From the NCBI GenBank assembly GCA_026415675.1, contig JAOAGQ010000058.1, positions 24,975 through 88,974 of the forward strand: a stretch of 64,000 nucleotides of DNA. Reading direction: 5' to 3'. Below the pieces are notes generated by a model, which saw only the letters and a program-made list of their open reading frames with translations, did no database searches and was not told where the DNA came from. The DNA is from Syntrophorhabdaceae bacterium (GTDB lineage Bacteria > Desulfobacterota > Syntrophorhabdia > Syntrophorhabdales > Syntrophorhabdaceae). A program made the translations under genes and the position numbers. Shown piece after piece: positions 36,761 to 47,315 of the stretch (position 1 is its first letter; each line of letters opens with the position of its first letter).

Positions 36761-37890
36761 AGAAAAAAAGGGCTATGATCGCCCTCGAAGACGGCCGTGT
36801 TTTCGAGGGTCTAAGTTGCGGTGTAGAGGGGGAACGGGAAGGGGAGATCGTCTTCAATACAAGCATGATGGGCTACCAGGAGATCATAACAGACCCCTCA
36901 TATAAAGGACAGATAGTTACCATGACGTATCCCCTTATAGGGAATTACGGGGTAAATAGCACCGATGTAGAATCATCATCCCCTAAAGTTGAAGGGTTCA
37001 TACTGAGAGAGATGAGTACAATCACTAGTAACCACCGGGCAGAGGCCCATCTCGTCGATTACTTCAGGGAATACGGGATCGTTGCGGTGGAAGGTGTGGA
37101 TACAAGGGCCCTCACAAAACATATCCGTTTAAGGGGGGCGATGAAAGGGGTAATATCCACTATAGATCTTGACCCGAAAAGTCTTGTGGAGAAGGCGAAA
37201 AACTCTCCAGGTATCGTTGGAAGGGACCTGGTAAGGGAGGTTACATGCAAAGAAGGTTATCTTTTCGAGGTCGAAGGGGAGAGGGTGGCCCCCGAAAGAA
37301 ACTCTGACAGGCTTAATGTGGTTGTCATGGACTACGGGGTAAAACTAAATATTCTCAGGATACTCCACAACATAGGGTGCAGGGTTCATGTGGTTCCTGC
37401 CCATACAAAGGCAGATACGGTTCTGTCCATGAAACCGGATGGGGTACTTCTATCGAATGGCCCCGGGGATCCCGAAGGGTTGCCCTATGCGGTTAGTGAG
37501 ATAAGGCATCTCCTCGGAAAGGTGCCCCTATTCGGGATTTGTCTCGGTCAGCAACTCTTGGGTCTTGCTTACGGGGGAAAGACATACAAACTCAAATTCG
37601 GTCACAGAGGTGCTAATCAGCCGATAAAAGAACTCTCTACAGGGAATGTCTACATCGCCTCGGAAAACCACGGTTTTGCCGTGGATTTGGCATCTATAAA
37701 GGAAGAGCCTGTTGTACCGACCCACATAAACTTAAACGACAATACCGTAGAAGGCATAGAACATAAAAAATTCCCTGCCTTCTCCGTTCAGTATCACCCG
37801 GAGGCATCCCCGGGCCCCCACGATTCTTACGGGCTCTTCACGAAATTTAAAAAAATGATGGAGGATTTTAAAAAGAGGACATATGCCTAA
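36757..37890 (+). CDS. carA: Carbamoyl-phosphate synthase small subunit
   Basis: A 377-aa protein. The N-terminal CPSase small domain contains [18 protein letters not shown]-terminal class-I glutamine amidotransferase carries the nucleophile Cys in [15 protein letters not shown] and the His/Glu pair in [12 protein letters not shown]. It supplies ammonia to CarB for pyrimidines and arginine. It overlaps the gene before it by 4 bp and carB by 8 bp. Confidence 0.96.
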   Translation: MKKKRAMIALEDGRVFEGLSCGVEGEREGEIVFNTSMMGYQEIITDPSYKGQIVTMTYPLIGNYGVNSTDVESSSPKVEGFILREMSTITSNHRAEAHLVDYFREYGIVAVEGVDTRALTKHIRLRGAMKGVISTIDLDPKSLVEKAKNSPGIVGRDLVREVTCKEGYLFEVEGERVAPERNSDRLNVVVMDYGVKLNILRILHNIGCRVHVVPAHTKADTVLSMKPDGVLLSNGPGDPEGLPYAVSEIRHLLGKVPLFGICLGQQLLGLAYGGKTYKLKFGHRGANQPIKELSTGNVYIASENHGFAVDLASIKEEPVVPTHINLNDNTVEGIEHKKFPAFSVQYHPEASPGPHDSYGLFTKFKKMMEDFKKRTYA

Positions 37891-40800
37891 AAGGACGGAT
37901 ATTAAGAGCGTTTTGATAATAGGTTCAGGCCCTATCGTCATCGGTCAGGCCTGTGAATTCGACTATTCAGGGAGCCAGGCCTGTAAGGCCTTAAGGGAAG
38001 AGGGTTATAAGGTGATCCTCGTGAACAGTAACCCTGCGACCATTATGACAGACCCGGAGATGGCGGACAGGGTCTACGTAGAACCCCTGACACCGGAGAT
38101 ACTCGAGGAGGTTATAAGGGTAGAAAGACCCGACACGGTACTCCCTACTATAGGGGGTCAGACAGGCCTCAACATTGCGACCATACTCTATGAGAGGGGC
38201 GTCCTCGATAAATATAACGTCGAACTCATAGGGGCGGACTATAGGGCTATCAAAAGGGCGGAAGACAGAGAAGAGTTTAAAGCCGCCATAGAGTCAATAG
38301 GTCTTGAAGTACCGAGAAGCGGGCTCGCCTACAACATGAATGATGCAAGAAGGGTCGCAAAAGAGATAGGCTTTCCCTTGATAATAAGGCCGAGCTATAC
38401 CCTTGGAGGGACAGGGGCCTCTGTGGCTTACAATATAGAGGAGTTTGAACTCCTCGCCCAGCAGGGGATAGAGAGCAGTATGATCAACGAGATACTCATA
38501 GAGGAATCCGTCATCGGGTGGAAGGAGTATGAACTCGAGGTGATGAGGGATAAGAAGGACAATGTTGTCATCATATGCTCCATCGAAAACCTCGACCCCA
38601 TGGGTATCCATACAGGGGATTCCATCACCGTTGCCCCTGCCCAGACACTGACGGACAAGGAATATCAGGCCATGAGGGATGCGGCGATCAAGATTATTAG
38701 GGTCATAGGGGTTGAGACAGGGGGATCGAACATACAGTTCGCGGTTGATCCGAAAACGGGAAGGATGGTGGTGATAGAGATGAACCCCAGGGTATCGAGG
38801 AGTTCAGCCCTTGCCTCGAAGGCAACAGGTTTCCCCATAGCGAAGATCGCAGCGAAACTCGCGGTGGGATATACCCTCGATGAAATACCGAACGACATCA
38901 CGAAAAAGACCCCTGCATCTTTCGAGCCCACCATCGACTACTGCGTTGTAAAAATCCCGAGGTTCACCTTTGAAAAGTTCAGGGGAGCCGATGATACCCT
39001 GACGGTCCAGATGAAATCCGTGGGAGAGGCCATGGCCATAGGCAGAACCTTTAAAGAGGCTTTACAGAAAGGTTTCAGGTCCCTTGAGGTGGGTGTTTCG
39101 GGCATAATCGACGACAGGCTTCCTGGGATCGATGACCCTGTGTTTATCAGACAAAAACTGGCAAGACCGAACAAAGACAGGATCTTCTACATCCGCCACG
39201 CCTTAAAAGCAGGGATAGATATACAGGAGATAAACGAGATCACAGGCATAGACCTGTGGTTTTTGAAAAACATAGAGGAGATCGTCGCCTTTGAGGACGA
39301 GATTATCAACGCAAAAGAACTCTCGAAGGAGTTAATCTATGAGGCGAAAAGGATGGGCTACGGGGATAGAGAGATAGCCCGCCTCACAGGTAAAACAGAG
39401 GATGAGATAAGGGCTTTGAGGATAGGGATGGGCATTAAAAGTGTCTTCAAACTCGTGGATACATGCGCTGCAGAGTTTGAGGCCTATACACCCTATTACT
39501 ATTCCACATACGAAGAGGAGGACGAATCGAGGCCCTCGGATAGGAAGAAGATCATGATCCTCGGAGGAGGGCCGAACAGGATCGGTCAGGGGATAGAGTT
39601 CGATTACTGCTGCGTTCACGCATCCTTTGCCTTAAAAGAGATAGGGTACGAGACGATCATGGTGAACAGTAACCCCGAAACGGTGAGTACCGACTATGAC
39701 ACCTCAGACAAACTCTACTTTGAGCCTTTGACCCTCGAAAATGTCATCGCCATAGCGGAGAGGGAGAAACCCGATGGCATTATCGTCCAGTTTGGGGGCC
39801 AGACACCTTTAAACCTCGCCGTTCCCTTAAAGAAGGCAGGTTTACCCATCATAGGGACAACCCCCGAGAGTATAGACATAGCGGAGGACAGGGAGAAATT
39901 CAAAAGCCTCCTCAAGAGGCTAAACCTCAACCAGCCCGAAAACGGTACTGCCATCTCCTTTGAGGAGGCAAGGGAGGTTGCCTCAACGATAGGTTACCCC
40001 GTTGTTGTCAGACCCTCTTATGTGCTCGGGGGAAGGGCGATGGAGATCGTCTACACTGAAGAGGACCTCATGGAATTTATGGAGAAGGCCTATGAGGCAT
40101 CCCCGGAGAAGCCCATACTCATCGATAAATTCCTTGAGGATGCCATCGAGATAGATGTAGATGCGGTCGCAGATGGGGAAAAGTGTGTGGTGGCAGGTAT
40201 CATGGAACATATAGAGGAGGCGGGGATACATTCAGGGGATAGCGCCTGTGCATTACCCCCTTATTCCCTCGACGATGAGACGATAGAGCTTATAAAGGGG
40301 TATACATATAAACTCGCAAAGGAGCTAAATGTCGTTGGGCTCATGAACATACAGTATGCGATAAAGAACGATGTGGTGTATGTCCTTGAGGTGAACCCGA
40401 GGGCAAGCAGGACCGTGCCCTTCGTAAGCAAGGCCACAGGGATCCAGTGGGCAAAGGTCGCTGCAAAACTCATGGTGGGAGTAAAGTTAAAGGACCTCGG
40501 TATAGAAAAAGAGGTGGGGATTGGACACATTGCCGTTAAAGAATCCGTCTTTCCCTTCAATAAATTCTACGGGGTCGATACGATCTTAGGCCCGGAGATG
40601 AAGTCAACCGGGGAGGTCATGGGCATCGACAGGTATTTTGGCATGGCCTTTCTCAAGGCCCAGCTCGGGGCAGGTCAGATTCTACCCACCAAAGGGAACG
40701 TCCTGTTGAGCATGAAGAACAAAGACAAGAGAAATGTGGTCTTCATCGCAAAGAAGCTCTCGGATCTGGGGTTTAAGATATTCGCCACAAAAGGTACGGG

Positions 40801-41086
40801 GAGGGTGCTGGCAAACAACGGGATTGAGGTCACCTTTGTAAACAAGGTCTCAGAGGGAAGACCCCATATAGTGGATATGATTAAAAACGGTGAACTCCAT
40901 TTTATCATCAATACCCCGAGCGGAAGGCATCCTAAAAAAGATGAGACCATGATCAGGTCAAGCGCTGTCCAGTATAAAGTCCCCTATACAACGACCCTTT
41001 CAGGGGCTCAGGCAGCGGTCAACGCTATTGAGCATTTGAAAAAAGGCCATCTAACGGTAAAGGCCCTCCAGGATTATTACACGTAG
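37883..41086 (+). CDS. carB: Carbamoyl-phosphate synthase large subunit
   Basis: A 1067-aa protein with two homologous ATP-grasp halves. [17 protein letters not shown] starts the first and [19 protein letters not shown] the second. [16 protein letters not shown] and [16 protein letters not shown] are the matching ATP-grasp ends. A C-terminal MGS-like domain (about 930-1065) would bind allosteric effectors. It makes carbamoyl phosphate for PyrB encoded about 5 kb downstream. Confidence 0.97.
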   Translation: MPKRTDIKSVLIIGSGPIVIGQACEFDYSGSQACKALREEGYKVILVNSNPATIMTDPEMADRVYVEPLTPEILEEVIRVERPDTVLPTIGGQTGLNIATILYERGVLDKYNVELIGADYRAIKRAEDREEFKAAIESIGLEVPRSGLAYNMNDARRVAKEIGFPLIIRPSYTLGGTGASVAYNIEEFELLAQQGIESSMINEILIEESVIGWKEYELEVMRDKKDNVVIICSIENLDPMGIHTGDSITVAPAQTLTDKEYQAMRDAAIKIIRVIGVETGGSNIQFAVDPKTGRMVVIEMNPRVSRSSALASKATGFPIAKIAAKLAVGYTLDEIPNDITKKTPASFEPTIDYCVVKIPRFTFEKFRGADDTLTVQMKSVGEAMAIGRTFKEALQKGFRSLEVGVSGIIDDRLPGIDDPVFIRQKLARPNKDRIFYIRHALKAGIDIQEINEITGIDLWFLKNIEEIVAFEDEIINAKELSKELIYEAKRMGYGDREIARLTGKTEDEIRALRIGMGIKSVFKLVDTCAAEFEAYTPYYYSTYEEEDESRPSDRKKIMILGGGPNRIGQGIEFDYCCVHASFALKEIGYETIMVNSNPETVSTDYDTSDKLYFEPLTLENVIAIAEREKPDGIIVQFGGQTPLNLAVPLKKAGLPIIGTTPESIDIAEDREKFKSLLKRLNLNQPENGTAISFEEAREVASTIGYPVVVRPSYVLGGRAMEIVYTEEDLMEFMEKAYEASPEKPILIDKFLEDAIEIDVDAVADGEKCVVAGIMEHIEEAGIHSGDSACALPPYSLDDETIELIKGYTYKLAKELNVVGLMNIQYAIKNDVVYVLEVNPRASRTVPFVSKATGIQWAKVAAKLMVGVKLKDLGIEKEVGIGHIAVKESVFPFNKFYGVDTILGPEMKSTGEVMGIDRYFGMAFLKAQLGAGQILPTKGNVLLSMKNKDKRNVVFIAKKLSDLGFKIFATKGTGRVLANNGIEVTFVNKVSEGRPHIVDMIKNGELHFIINTPSGRHPKKDETMIRSSAVQYKVPYTTTLSGAQAAVNAIEHLKKGHLTVKALQDYYT

Positions 41087-41114
41087 TTGAGTCTTTTTAT
41101 AAATCGGAACGGCT

Positions 41115-41864
41115 ATGGAGAAAAACGGGATACTCAATATCCGTGAACTCACAAAGGAGTATGGAACGCACAGGGCTGTGGATAGGGTCTCCTTCTCCCT
41201 TAAGGAAGGGGAGATCATCGGTCTTCTCGGTCCAAACGGGGCAGGGAAGACGACGATCATAAACATGATCCTCGGCATACTGGAACCCACCGAAGGAACC
41301 ATAGAGGTCCTCGGGAGAACTCTAAAAAAGGATAGTGCAGCGATAAAGAAGAGGATGAACTTCGCAGCGGTATACGCCCATATGCCGGCAAACCTAACCG
41401 TACGGCAGAGTCTCATTGTCTTTGGTCTTCTCTATGAGGTGAAAAATCTGAAAGAAAGGATCTCCTATCTCCTAAACGAATTCGACCTCGTGGAGCTTGC
41501 CGATAAGAAGACAGGGGTCCTCTCATCGGGAGAGATGAGCCGTTTGAGCCTTGCAAAGGCCCTTATAAACGAACCCTGTCTCCTCCTCCTCGACGAGCCC
41601 ACCGCCTCCCTCGATCCCAGCGTCTCAAGGTTGATAAGGGATAAGATAAAGGCCTATTCGGAGAGAACAGGGGCGGCGATACTCTGGACCTCTCACAATA
41701 TGAACGAGATAGAGGCCGTCTGCGACGAGGTGCTCTTTCTGTCCCGAGGGAGGATACTCTTGAAGGGCAACCCGAAGACACTGCCTATGGAGTACGGGGA
41801 GAGGAACCTCGAAGAACTTTTTATCGCCGTGGCGAGGGAACCTTTGAGTCTATGGGAAGGATAA
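41115..41864 (+). CDS. ABC transporter ATP-binding protein (ABC-2 exporter)
   Basis: A 249-aa ATPase. Walker A is GPNGAGKTTIINMI, the signature is LSSGEMSRLSLAKAL, and Walker B is LLLLDEPTASLD, followed by the H-loop SHNMNE. This type energises ABC-2 permeases. The partner permease starts 4 bp downstream. The substrate is unknown. Confidence 0.9.
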   Translation: MEKNGILNIRELTKEYGTHRAVDRVSFSLKEGEIIGLLGPNGAGKTTIINMILGILEPTEGTIEVLGRTLKKDSAAIKKRMNFAAVYAHMPANLTVRQSLIVFGLLYEVKNLKERISYLLNEFDLVELADKKTGVLSSGEMSRLSLAKALINEPCLLLLDEPTASLDPSVSRLIRDKIKAYSERTGAAILWTSHNMNEIEAVCDEVLFLSRGRILLKGNPKTLPMEYGERNLEELFIAVAREPLSLWEG

Positions 41865-41868
41865 CAGG

Positions 41869-42678
41869 ATGAGCCTAAAGAGGATATCCGCCGTCTTCCT
41901 CCGCCAGATGTTTTTGATCACGAGTAACCCCACAAGGGTAGCCGGTATATTTATATGGCTCGTGATAGACGTATTGCAGTGGGGGTTTATAAGTAGATAC
42001 CTAACATCCCTCGGTCAGGATTCTTTCAGTTTTGTCACGGTGATACTCGGTGCTATAATACTTTGGGGTTTTATGAGCAGGATACAGATAGGGATACTTA
42101 TGGCTTTCATGGAGGATATCTGGACACAGAATCTTATCAACTACTTTGCCTCACCTTTGAAGATAAGCGAGTACCTCTGCGGACTCATCATGACCGCCCT
42201 CACAACGGGGACGATCGGTTTCTTTATCATGGCGGTTATCGCAGGTATCGGTTTTGGGTACACCATATTCAAGATAGGGCTCATTATCATACCCTTCATG
42301 GTGATACTCCTTGTATTCGGCATATCCATAGGGATACTGATAGTCTCCATAATCTTTCGTTTGGGTCCTGCGGCAGAGTGGCTTGGATGGCCGATCCCTG
42401 TTGTTCTCTCCCTTTTCTCAGGGGTCTACTTTCCCATATCCACCCTCCCCGAGCCCCTAAGGGTCATCTCGATCTTCCTCCCTTCGGTATATGTCTTTGA
42501 GAGCATAAGGGTCGTCATTACGGAGGGGCATCTCAACTCAATGGTCTTATATAACCTCTCCTCAGGCCTTATCCTCTCCGTTTCATATCTTCTGATAACA
42601 TCCGCATTTTTCATCCATATTTACAAAAAGAACCTGCAATCGGGGAACATAGCGAGGTTCAACGCAGAGGCACTGTAG
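41869..42678 (+). CDS. ABC-2 type transporter permease
   Basis: A 269-aa integral membrane protein with about six TM segments. The C-terminal LFSGVYFPISTLPEPLRVIS is the ABC-2 permease signature before the last TMs. It pairs with the ATPase gene immediately upstream to form an exporter of unknown substrate. Confidence 0.88.
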   Translation: MSLKRISAVFLRQMFLITSNPTRVAGIFIWLVIDVLQWGFISRYLTSLGQDSFSFVTVILGAIILWGFMSRIQIGILMAFMEDIWTQNLINYFASPLKISEYLCGLIMTALTTGTIGFFIMAVIAGIGFGYTIFKIGLIIIPFMVILLVFGISIGILIVSIIFRLGPAAEWLGWPIPVVLSLFSGVYFPISTLPEPLRVISIFLPSVYVFESIRVVITEGHLNSMVLYNLSSGLILSVSYLLITSAFFIHIYKKNLQSGNIARFNAEAL

Positions 42679-42697
42679 AATAGAGGAGGTTTGACAC

Positions 42698-43351
42698 ATG
42701 GAGCTTATAGAGGCGATCACAGGGAGAAAAAGCATAAGGGCCTTTAAACCTGACCCCGTACCAAAGGAGAAGGTGGAGGAGATACTTAAGGTAGCGATCA
42801 ATGCCCCCTCCGCCATAAACCTGCAACCCTGGGACATATACGTTGTCATGGGCGAGGAGAGGCAAAGGCTATCCCGGAGGCTCATCAAATCGTACAGAGA
42901 AAAGAAGATATCCTGTAGCCCTGGAAACGTAAAGCCCCTCGACGAAAAGTTAAGCGCAAGGGGGGCACAATCCTTTCGGTTGATGAATCCCTATCTCGAA
43001 GAGATGAACGAGGAGTTCAACAGATTCATAAACGAGGGGAGTTGCAATTTCTACGGCGCCCCTGTAGCCATTATACTCTGTCTCGATAAGGCCTTCTCAA
43101 AGGCAAGGTATGTGGATATAGGGATTCTCCTCGGTTTTATCGTCCTTACCGCATACGGTTTAGGCCTCGGGAGTTGCCCCATCGGTCTTATAAGTGCATA
43201 CGAGGAGGATATAAAGGACGTTCTCGATATCCCGGAGAATAAAGAGGTGGTCATAGGGATTGCGATGGGCTATCCCGACGAAAAAAGCCCGGTAAACCGT
43301 TTCAAATCGCCGAGGGAAGGGATCGAAGCCTTTGTCAGGTGGATCGACTGA
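42698..43351 (+). CDS. Nitroreductase-family FMN oxidoreductase
   Basis: A 217-aa nitroreductase-fold protein. ITGRKSIRAFKPDPVP is the N-terminal FMN-phosphate-binding motif, and APSAINLQPWDIYVV follows. The C-terminal GLGSCPIGLISAYEEDIK and GIAMGYPDE complete the fold. It would form an FMN homodimer; the substrate is unknown. SD GGAGG. Its last 17 bp overlap the convergent recD2 gene. Confidence 0.87.
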   Translation: MELIEAITGRKSIRAFKPDPVPKEKVEEILKVAINAPSAINLQPWDIYVVMGEERQRLSRRLIKSYREKKISCSPGNVKPLDEKLSARGAQSFRLMNPYLEEMNEEFNRFINEGSCNFYGAPVAIILCLDKAFSKARYVDIGILLGFIVLTAYGLGLGSCPIGLISAYEEDIKDVLDIPENKEVVIGIAMGYPDEKSPVNRFKSPREGIEAFVRWID

Positions 43352-45560
43352 ACCTTGCCTGTTCTTTTATGAGTCTCGACCTGAGAAGGGTATAGCGCAA
43401 CTGGGTCTTGTTGTTCTTTACCGCAATGGCCAGGGCCTTTTTTGTGCCTATAAGCACCACAAGCCTTTTACCCCTTGTTATCCCTGTATAGATCAGGTTT
43501 CGCTGTAGAAGCATGAAATGCTGGGTCATAACGGGCATTATCACAACAGGATACTCACTCCCCTGGGATTTATGGACGGAGATGGCATAGGCGAGGACGA
43601 GTTCATCGAGCTCTTCAAAATCATAGGGGACAATCCTTCCGTCAAAATCTACCCTTATCTCCTGCAATTCCCTGTCTATCTCCACAATCCTCCCTATATC
43701 TCCGTTATACACATCCTTATCGTAATTGTTCCTCAACTGGAGTACCTTATCCCCCCTTTTGAACCTCTTTCCTCCCCTTGCTATTTCATCGGTATTCCTG
43801 TTCAGTATCCTCTGGAGTTCGCTATTCAGATTGGCTACCCCTACAACGCCTTTATACATCGGGGATAGAACCTGTATGTCCTCCAGGGGGTCGTAACCGA
43901 ACCTCCTGGGGATCCCCTCCCTGCACAGATAGACGAGTCTATCCAGGGCCTCTTCCGGGCTTTCCACCTGGATGAAATAAAAATCGGTCGCCTCGGCCCC
44001 CCTCTTTCCGAATAACGGCATCTCGCCGTTATTTATCCTGTGGGCGTTCAAGATGATCATGCTCTCCCTTGACTGCCTGAATATCTCCTTTAGTCTTACC
44101 GTAGGTATCACCCCTGATTCTATGATGTCCTTTAAGACATTCCCTGCCCCCACAGAGGGGAGCTGGTCTACATCGCCCACAAAGATAAGGGTTGCCTTTT
44201 TTGGAACCGCCTTCAGGAAGTGATAGGTGAGTATCGTCTCCATCATCGAGGCCTCATCCACGATGATCAGGTCCCCCTCTATCGGGTTTGACTCGTTTCT
44301 CTTGAAACCTGAACTCTCTTTCGAAACCTCCGTCGGGTTATATTCAAGGAGACGGTGTACCGTCTTTGCCTCACAACCCGTTGTCTCTGCCATCCTTTTT
44401 GCCGCCCTTCCTGTGGGCGCCGTCAACACCACCTTCTGACCCATCCTCTCGTAAATCTTTATGATCGCCTTTATAATGGTGGTCTTCCCTGTTCCAGGCC
44501 CCCCTGTGATCACCATCACCTTACAGTTGATCGAATCTTTAACGGCCTCCATCTGCTTCTCCGATAGAACCATGCCGAGAGACCTCTGGACCCACTCAAG
44601 GGCTCTTTCTACGTTTACGAGCCTTAACTGTTTGGGATAGCTCAAAATGGAATATAACTGCCTTGCAATGCCTGTCTCAGAGACGTGGAACTTCTTGAGG
44701 TAAACGGCCTTTTCTTCGGTTGGGGGATAAGGATAGGAGGAGGCCTCCTCTATCACTACCTTACCCTCAGAGGCTATTCCATTTAACGCATTACGGATGT
44801 TCTCCTCGTCTATATCTAAAATCTCCCGGCACCTCTCTATAAGGGGGGTGTACGGGTAGAATACATTCCCCTCGTCGGAGAGTTCGTGGAGTACATATAC
44901 GATACCTGCCTCTGCCCTGATCCGGGAGTCCTTCGGGACACCGAGCTTCTCCGCTATCTTATCCGCGGTTATGAAACCTATACCGAATATGTCCATGGCA
45001 AGCCTAAAGGGATTCTCCTTCACGACCTTTACCGAATCCTTCCCGTACTGACGGTATATCTTCATCGCATAGGTAGGGCTTATCCCGTGTCCCTGGAGAA
45101 AGACCATCACGTCCTTTATCTCCTTCTGCAGTTCCCAGGCACTCTTTATCATCTCAATCCTTTTCTCTCCGATACCGGGAACTTCATAGAGCCTCTCTAT
45201 ATCGTGCTCTATCACATCGAGGGTCTCTTTACCGAATCTCGCCACAAGCCTCTTTGCGGTAACAGGGCCAATACCCTTTATCATCCCCGAGCCGAGGTAT
45301 TTCTCTATACCCTTAGCCGTTGCCGGCATCACCTGTTCATAGGATACAACCTTGAACTGTTCCCCGTATTTTTCATGGTTATCCCAGAAACCTACGAGCT
45401 TCAGGATCTCTCCCGGGTTTATAGAGTGCATGGTACCGACAACGGAGACGACCCCCACCCTGCCCTGTACTTTCATTCTTGCAATGGTATAGCCGTTCTC
45501 CTCGTTGTAATAGGTGATCCTCTCAACCTGACCCTTTATCTCGAGGTGCTTTCCGGACAT
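43335..45560 (-). CDS. recD2: RecD2-type ATP-dependent DNA helicase
   Basis: An SF1B helicase of about 741 aa. N-terminal helix-hairpin-helix repeats (VPGIGEKRIEMI, KGIGPVTAKRLV) precede the motor. Walker A is ITGGPGTGKTTIIKAI, motif II is IIVDEASMM, and C-terminal motifs are SVHKSQGSEYPVVIMPV and YTGITRGKRLVVLIG. RecD2 acts without RecBC in genome stability. I placed the start at ATG 45560, with GGGAATCGGGG just upstream; the ATG at 45578 lacks a ribosome-binding site. Confidence 0.92.
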   Translation of the reverse strand: MSGKHLEIKGQVERITYYNEENGYTIARMKVQGRVGVVSVVGTMHSINPGEILKLVGFWDNHEKYGEQFKVVSYEQVMPATAKGIEKYLGSGMIKGIGPVTAKRLVARFGKETLDVIEHDIERLYEVPGIGEKRIEMIKSAWELQKEIKDVMVFLQGHGISPTYAMKIYRQYGKDSVKVVKENPFRLAMDIFGIGFITADKIAEKLGVPKDSRIRAEAGIVYVLHELSDEGNVFYPYTPLIERCREILDIDEENIRNALNGIASEGKVVIEEASSYPYPPTEEKAVYLKKFHVSETGIARQLYSILSYPKQLRLVNVERALEWVQRSLGMVLSEKQMEAVKDSINCKVMVITGGPGTGKTTIIKAIIKIYERMGQKVVLTAPTGRAAKRMAETTGCEAKTVHRLLEYNPTEVSKESSGFKRNESNPIEGDLIIVDEASMMETILTYHFLKAVPKKATLIFVGDVDQLPSVGAGNVLKDIIESGVIPTVRLKEIFRQSRESMIILNAHRINNGEMPLFGKRGAEATDFYFIQVESPEEALDRLVYLCREGIPRRFGYDPLEDIQVLSPMYKGVVGVANLNSELQRILNRNTDEIARGGKRFKRGDKVLQLRNNYDKDVYNGDIGRIVEIDRELQEIRVDFDGRIVPYDFEELDELVLAYAISVHKSQGSEYPVVIMPVMTQHFMLLQRNLIYTGITRGKRLVVLIGTKKALAIAVKNNKTQLRYTLLRSRLIKEQARFSRST

Positions 45561-45590
45561 ACCCCGATTCCCATACATAGCTTAAATCAT

Positions 45591-45620
45591 ATAGTAAAAT
45601 CGGTAGAAAAAAAAGGCCAA
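45591..45620 (-). promoter_or_regulatory. Candidate promoter for recD2
   Basis: On the minus strand, TTGGCC (45620-45615), 18-bp spacer, TACTAT (45596-45591). The predicted start is about 24 bp before ATG 45560, which also favours that start codon. Confidence 0.4.
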
Positions 45621-45637
45621 AAGACATGCGATATGCG

Positions 45638-45666
45638 TTGATTTTTTTTTCCAAACCTTTTATAGT
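45638..45666 (+). promoter_or_regulatory. Sigma-70-type promoter of ferredoxin-pyrRBC operon, apparently leaderless
   Basis: TTGATT (45638-45643), 17-bp T-rich spacer, TATAGT (45661-45666). Transcription would start about 7 bp on, at or next to the A of the ferredoxin ATG (45674), and no Shine-Dalgarno is present. Confidence 0.62.
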
Positions 45667-45673
45667 TTTTAAA

Positions 45674-45856
45674 ATGAGGCCGTACATAGATCAAAGGAGA
45701 TGCGATATGTGCGGTGAATGTATTGATACATGCCCCTATGATGTTTTCTCTATTGATGAGGGAGGTTTGGTTGTGGTTGGGGCAGCGGAGGACTGTATCG
45801 AGTGTACTGCCTGTATGGAGCAATGTAAAAAAAACGCGATATATATGGATGACTGA
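45674..45856 (+). CDS. 2[4Fe-4S]-type ferredoxin
   Basis: A 60-aa ferredoxin with two cluster motifs, CDMCGECIDTCP and CIECTACMEQCKK. I chose ATG 45674 (MRPYIDQRRC): the promoter lies between it and the earlier in-frame ATG at 45626, so the upstream start would fall before transcription begins. The stop overlaps the pyrR start by 1 bp. It may deliver electrons to a dihydroorotate dehydrogenase, but none is in the window. Confidence 0.88.
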   Translation: MRPYIDQRRCDMCGECIDTCPYDVFSIDEGGLVVVGAAEDCIECTACMEQCKKNAIYMDD

Positions 45857-46395
45857 TGGAAAAGAAGATCTTGCAACTCCTCGATAGAAAGGCCTTGGGC
45901 AGGACCATAGCGAGGATCACCCATGAGATCATCGAGAGGAACAAGGGTTGTGAGGACCTGTGTCTAATCGGCGTAAGGACAAGGGGGGTGAACCTCGGAA
46001 ACCGTATCAAGGCAAAGATAAAGGAGATAGAGGGGATAGACCTGCCCCTCGGGATACTCGATATCACCATGTACAGGGATGACCTCTTTAAACTCAAGGT
46101 GCCCGGCGTTAAAAAGACCGATATACCCTTTGATGTGAACAACAGGACAATAATACTCATAGACGATGTGATGCACACGGGGAGGACGGCGAGGGCCGCG
46201 ATCGATGGAATTATGGATTTCGGGAGGCCAAAGAAGATACAGCTTGCGGTCCTTGTCGATAGAGGGGAAAGGGAACTCCCTATCCATCCTGACTACGCAG
46301 GGATCAGGTACACCGCAAACCCTGAAGAAGAGGTCCTCGTGAAACTGAAAGAGGTGGACGGTAAGGACGAAGTGGTTGTGGTGAAGGCAAAATGA
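45856..46395 (+). CDS. pyrR: PyrR bifunctional regulator / uracil phosphoribosyltransferase
   Basis: A 179-aa PRTase-fold protein. The PRPP-binding motif is [18 protein letters not shown], and [13 protein letters not shown] lies near the N-terminus. PyrR proteins bind pyr mRNA and adjust operon expression to UMP level, and many also convert uracil to UMP. I saw no classic attenuator between the promoter and pyrR, so its RNA target may lie elsewhere or its role be enzymatic. Confidence 0.94.
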   Translation: MEKKILQLLDRKALGRTIARITHEIIERNKGCEDLCLIGVRTRGVNLGNRIKAKIKEIEGIDLPLGILDITMYRDDLFKLKVPGVKKTDIPFDVNNRTIILIDDVMHTGRTARAAIDGIMDFGRPKKIQLAVLVDRGERELPIHPDYAGIRYTANPEEEVLVKLKEVDGKDEVVVVKAK

Positions 46396-47315
46396 ACTGG
46401 ACGAAGAAAGACCTTTTGAGCATAAGAGAACTCTCCAAAGAAGAGATACTCCTGATCCTCGACACCGCTGAATCTTTCAAGGATATATCGAGAAGGGATG
46501 TAAAGAAAGTACCCACTTTAAGGGGAAAGACGGTGATTACACTCTTCTACGAACCGAGTACGAGGACGAGGACATCCTTCGAGATAGCGGCAAAGAGGTT
46601 GAGCGCGGACACGATCAACATCTCTTCCAGTACAAGCAGTTATGTAAAAGGGGAGACTCTGAAGGATACGGCAAAAAACCTCGAATCCATGAGACCTGAC
46701 GTGATAGTGATAAGGCACAGTATGCCCGGGGCTCCCCATATGCTTGCCAAGATTCTCGATTTTTCTGTTGTGAACGGTGGAGACGGGGCCCATGAGCACC
46801 CCACCCAGGCACTCCTTGACCTCTTTACAATCAGGGAAAAGAAGGGTAAAATCGACGGCCTCAAGGTGGTAATCATAGGGGATATCGCCCACAGCAGGGT
46901 CGCAAGGTCGAACATATTCACCTTAAGGAACTTTAACACAGAGATCGTATGTGCCGGCCCGCCGACCATGATCCCCCCTTACCTTGAGGACTTAGGCGTA
47001 AAAACTGAATTCGACATAAACAGGGCCATAAAAAATGCGGACGTGATCATGATGCTCAGGATCCAGAAGGAGAGGGGAGGGGTCTCCTTTATCCCTTCCA
47101 TCAAAGAGTATTCAAACCTTTACTGCCTGAAACCGGAACACGTGAAAAAGGCAAAAAAGGATGTGATCATCATGCATCCAGGCCCTATGAACAGGGGTGT
47201 GGAGATAAGTGACGAGGTGGCAGACGGGCCTTATTCGGTGATCCTCGACCAGGTGGAAAACGGGGTTGCCGTAAGGATGGCCATACTCTATCTCCTCGTC
47301 GGGGGTGAGGCGTGA
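46392..47315 (+). CDS. pyrB: Aspartate carbamoyltransferase catalytic subunit
   Basis: A 307-aa enzyme. The carbamoyl-phosphate motif is [29 protein letters not shown] and [12 protein letters not shown] are the other family blocks. It makes N-carbamoyl-aspartate. It overlaps pyrR and pyrC by 4 bp each. No PyrI regulatory subunit gene is adjacent. Confidence 0.97.
   Translation: MNWTKKDLLSIRELSKEEILLILDTAESFKDISRRDVKKVPTLRGKTVITLFYEPSTRTRTSFEIAAKRLSADTINISSSTSSYVKGETLKDTAKNLESMRPDVIVIRHSMPGAPHMLAKILDFSVVNGGDGAHEHPTQALLDLFTIREKKGKIDGLKVVIIGDIAHSRVARSNIFTLRNFNTEIVCAGPPTMIPPYLEDLGVKTEFDINRAIKNADVIMMLRIQKERGGVSFIPSIKEYSNLYCLKPEHVKKAKKDVIIMHPGPMNRGVEISDEVADGPYSVILDQVENGVAVRMAILYLLVGGEA

Noticed and set aside
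44886..45641. 251-aa plus-strand ORF
   Set aside because: Antisense to recD2, His/Tyr/Leu-rich and without motifs. It is explained by the codon use of the real gene.
45626..45673. N-terminal extension of the ferredoxin
   Set aside because: The promoter -35 and -10 lie within it, so this stretch would not be transcribed from that promoter; ferredoxins start at M-x-P-x-I-D.
45667..45855. PyrR attenuator or uracil-responsive leader
   Set aside because: No terminator hairpin with T-run lies between the promoter and pyrR; the ferredoxin coding region fills the space.
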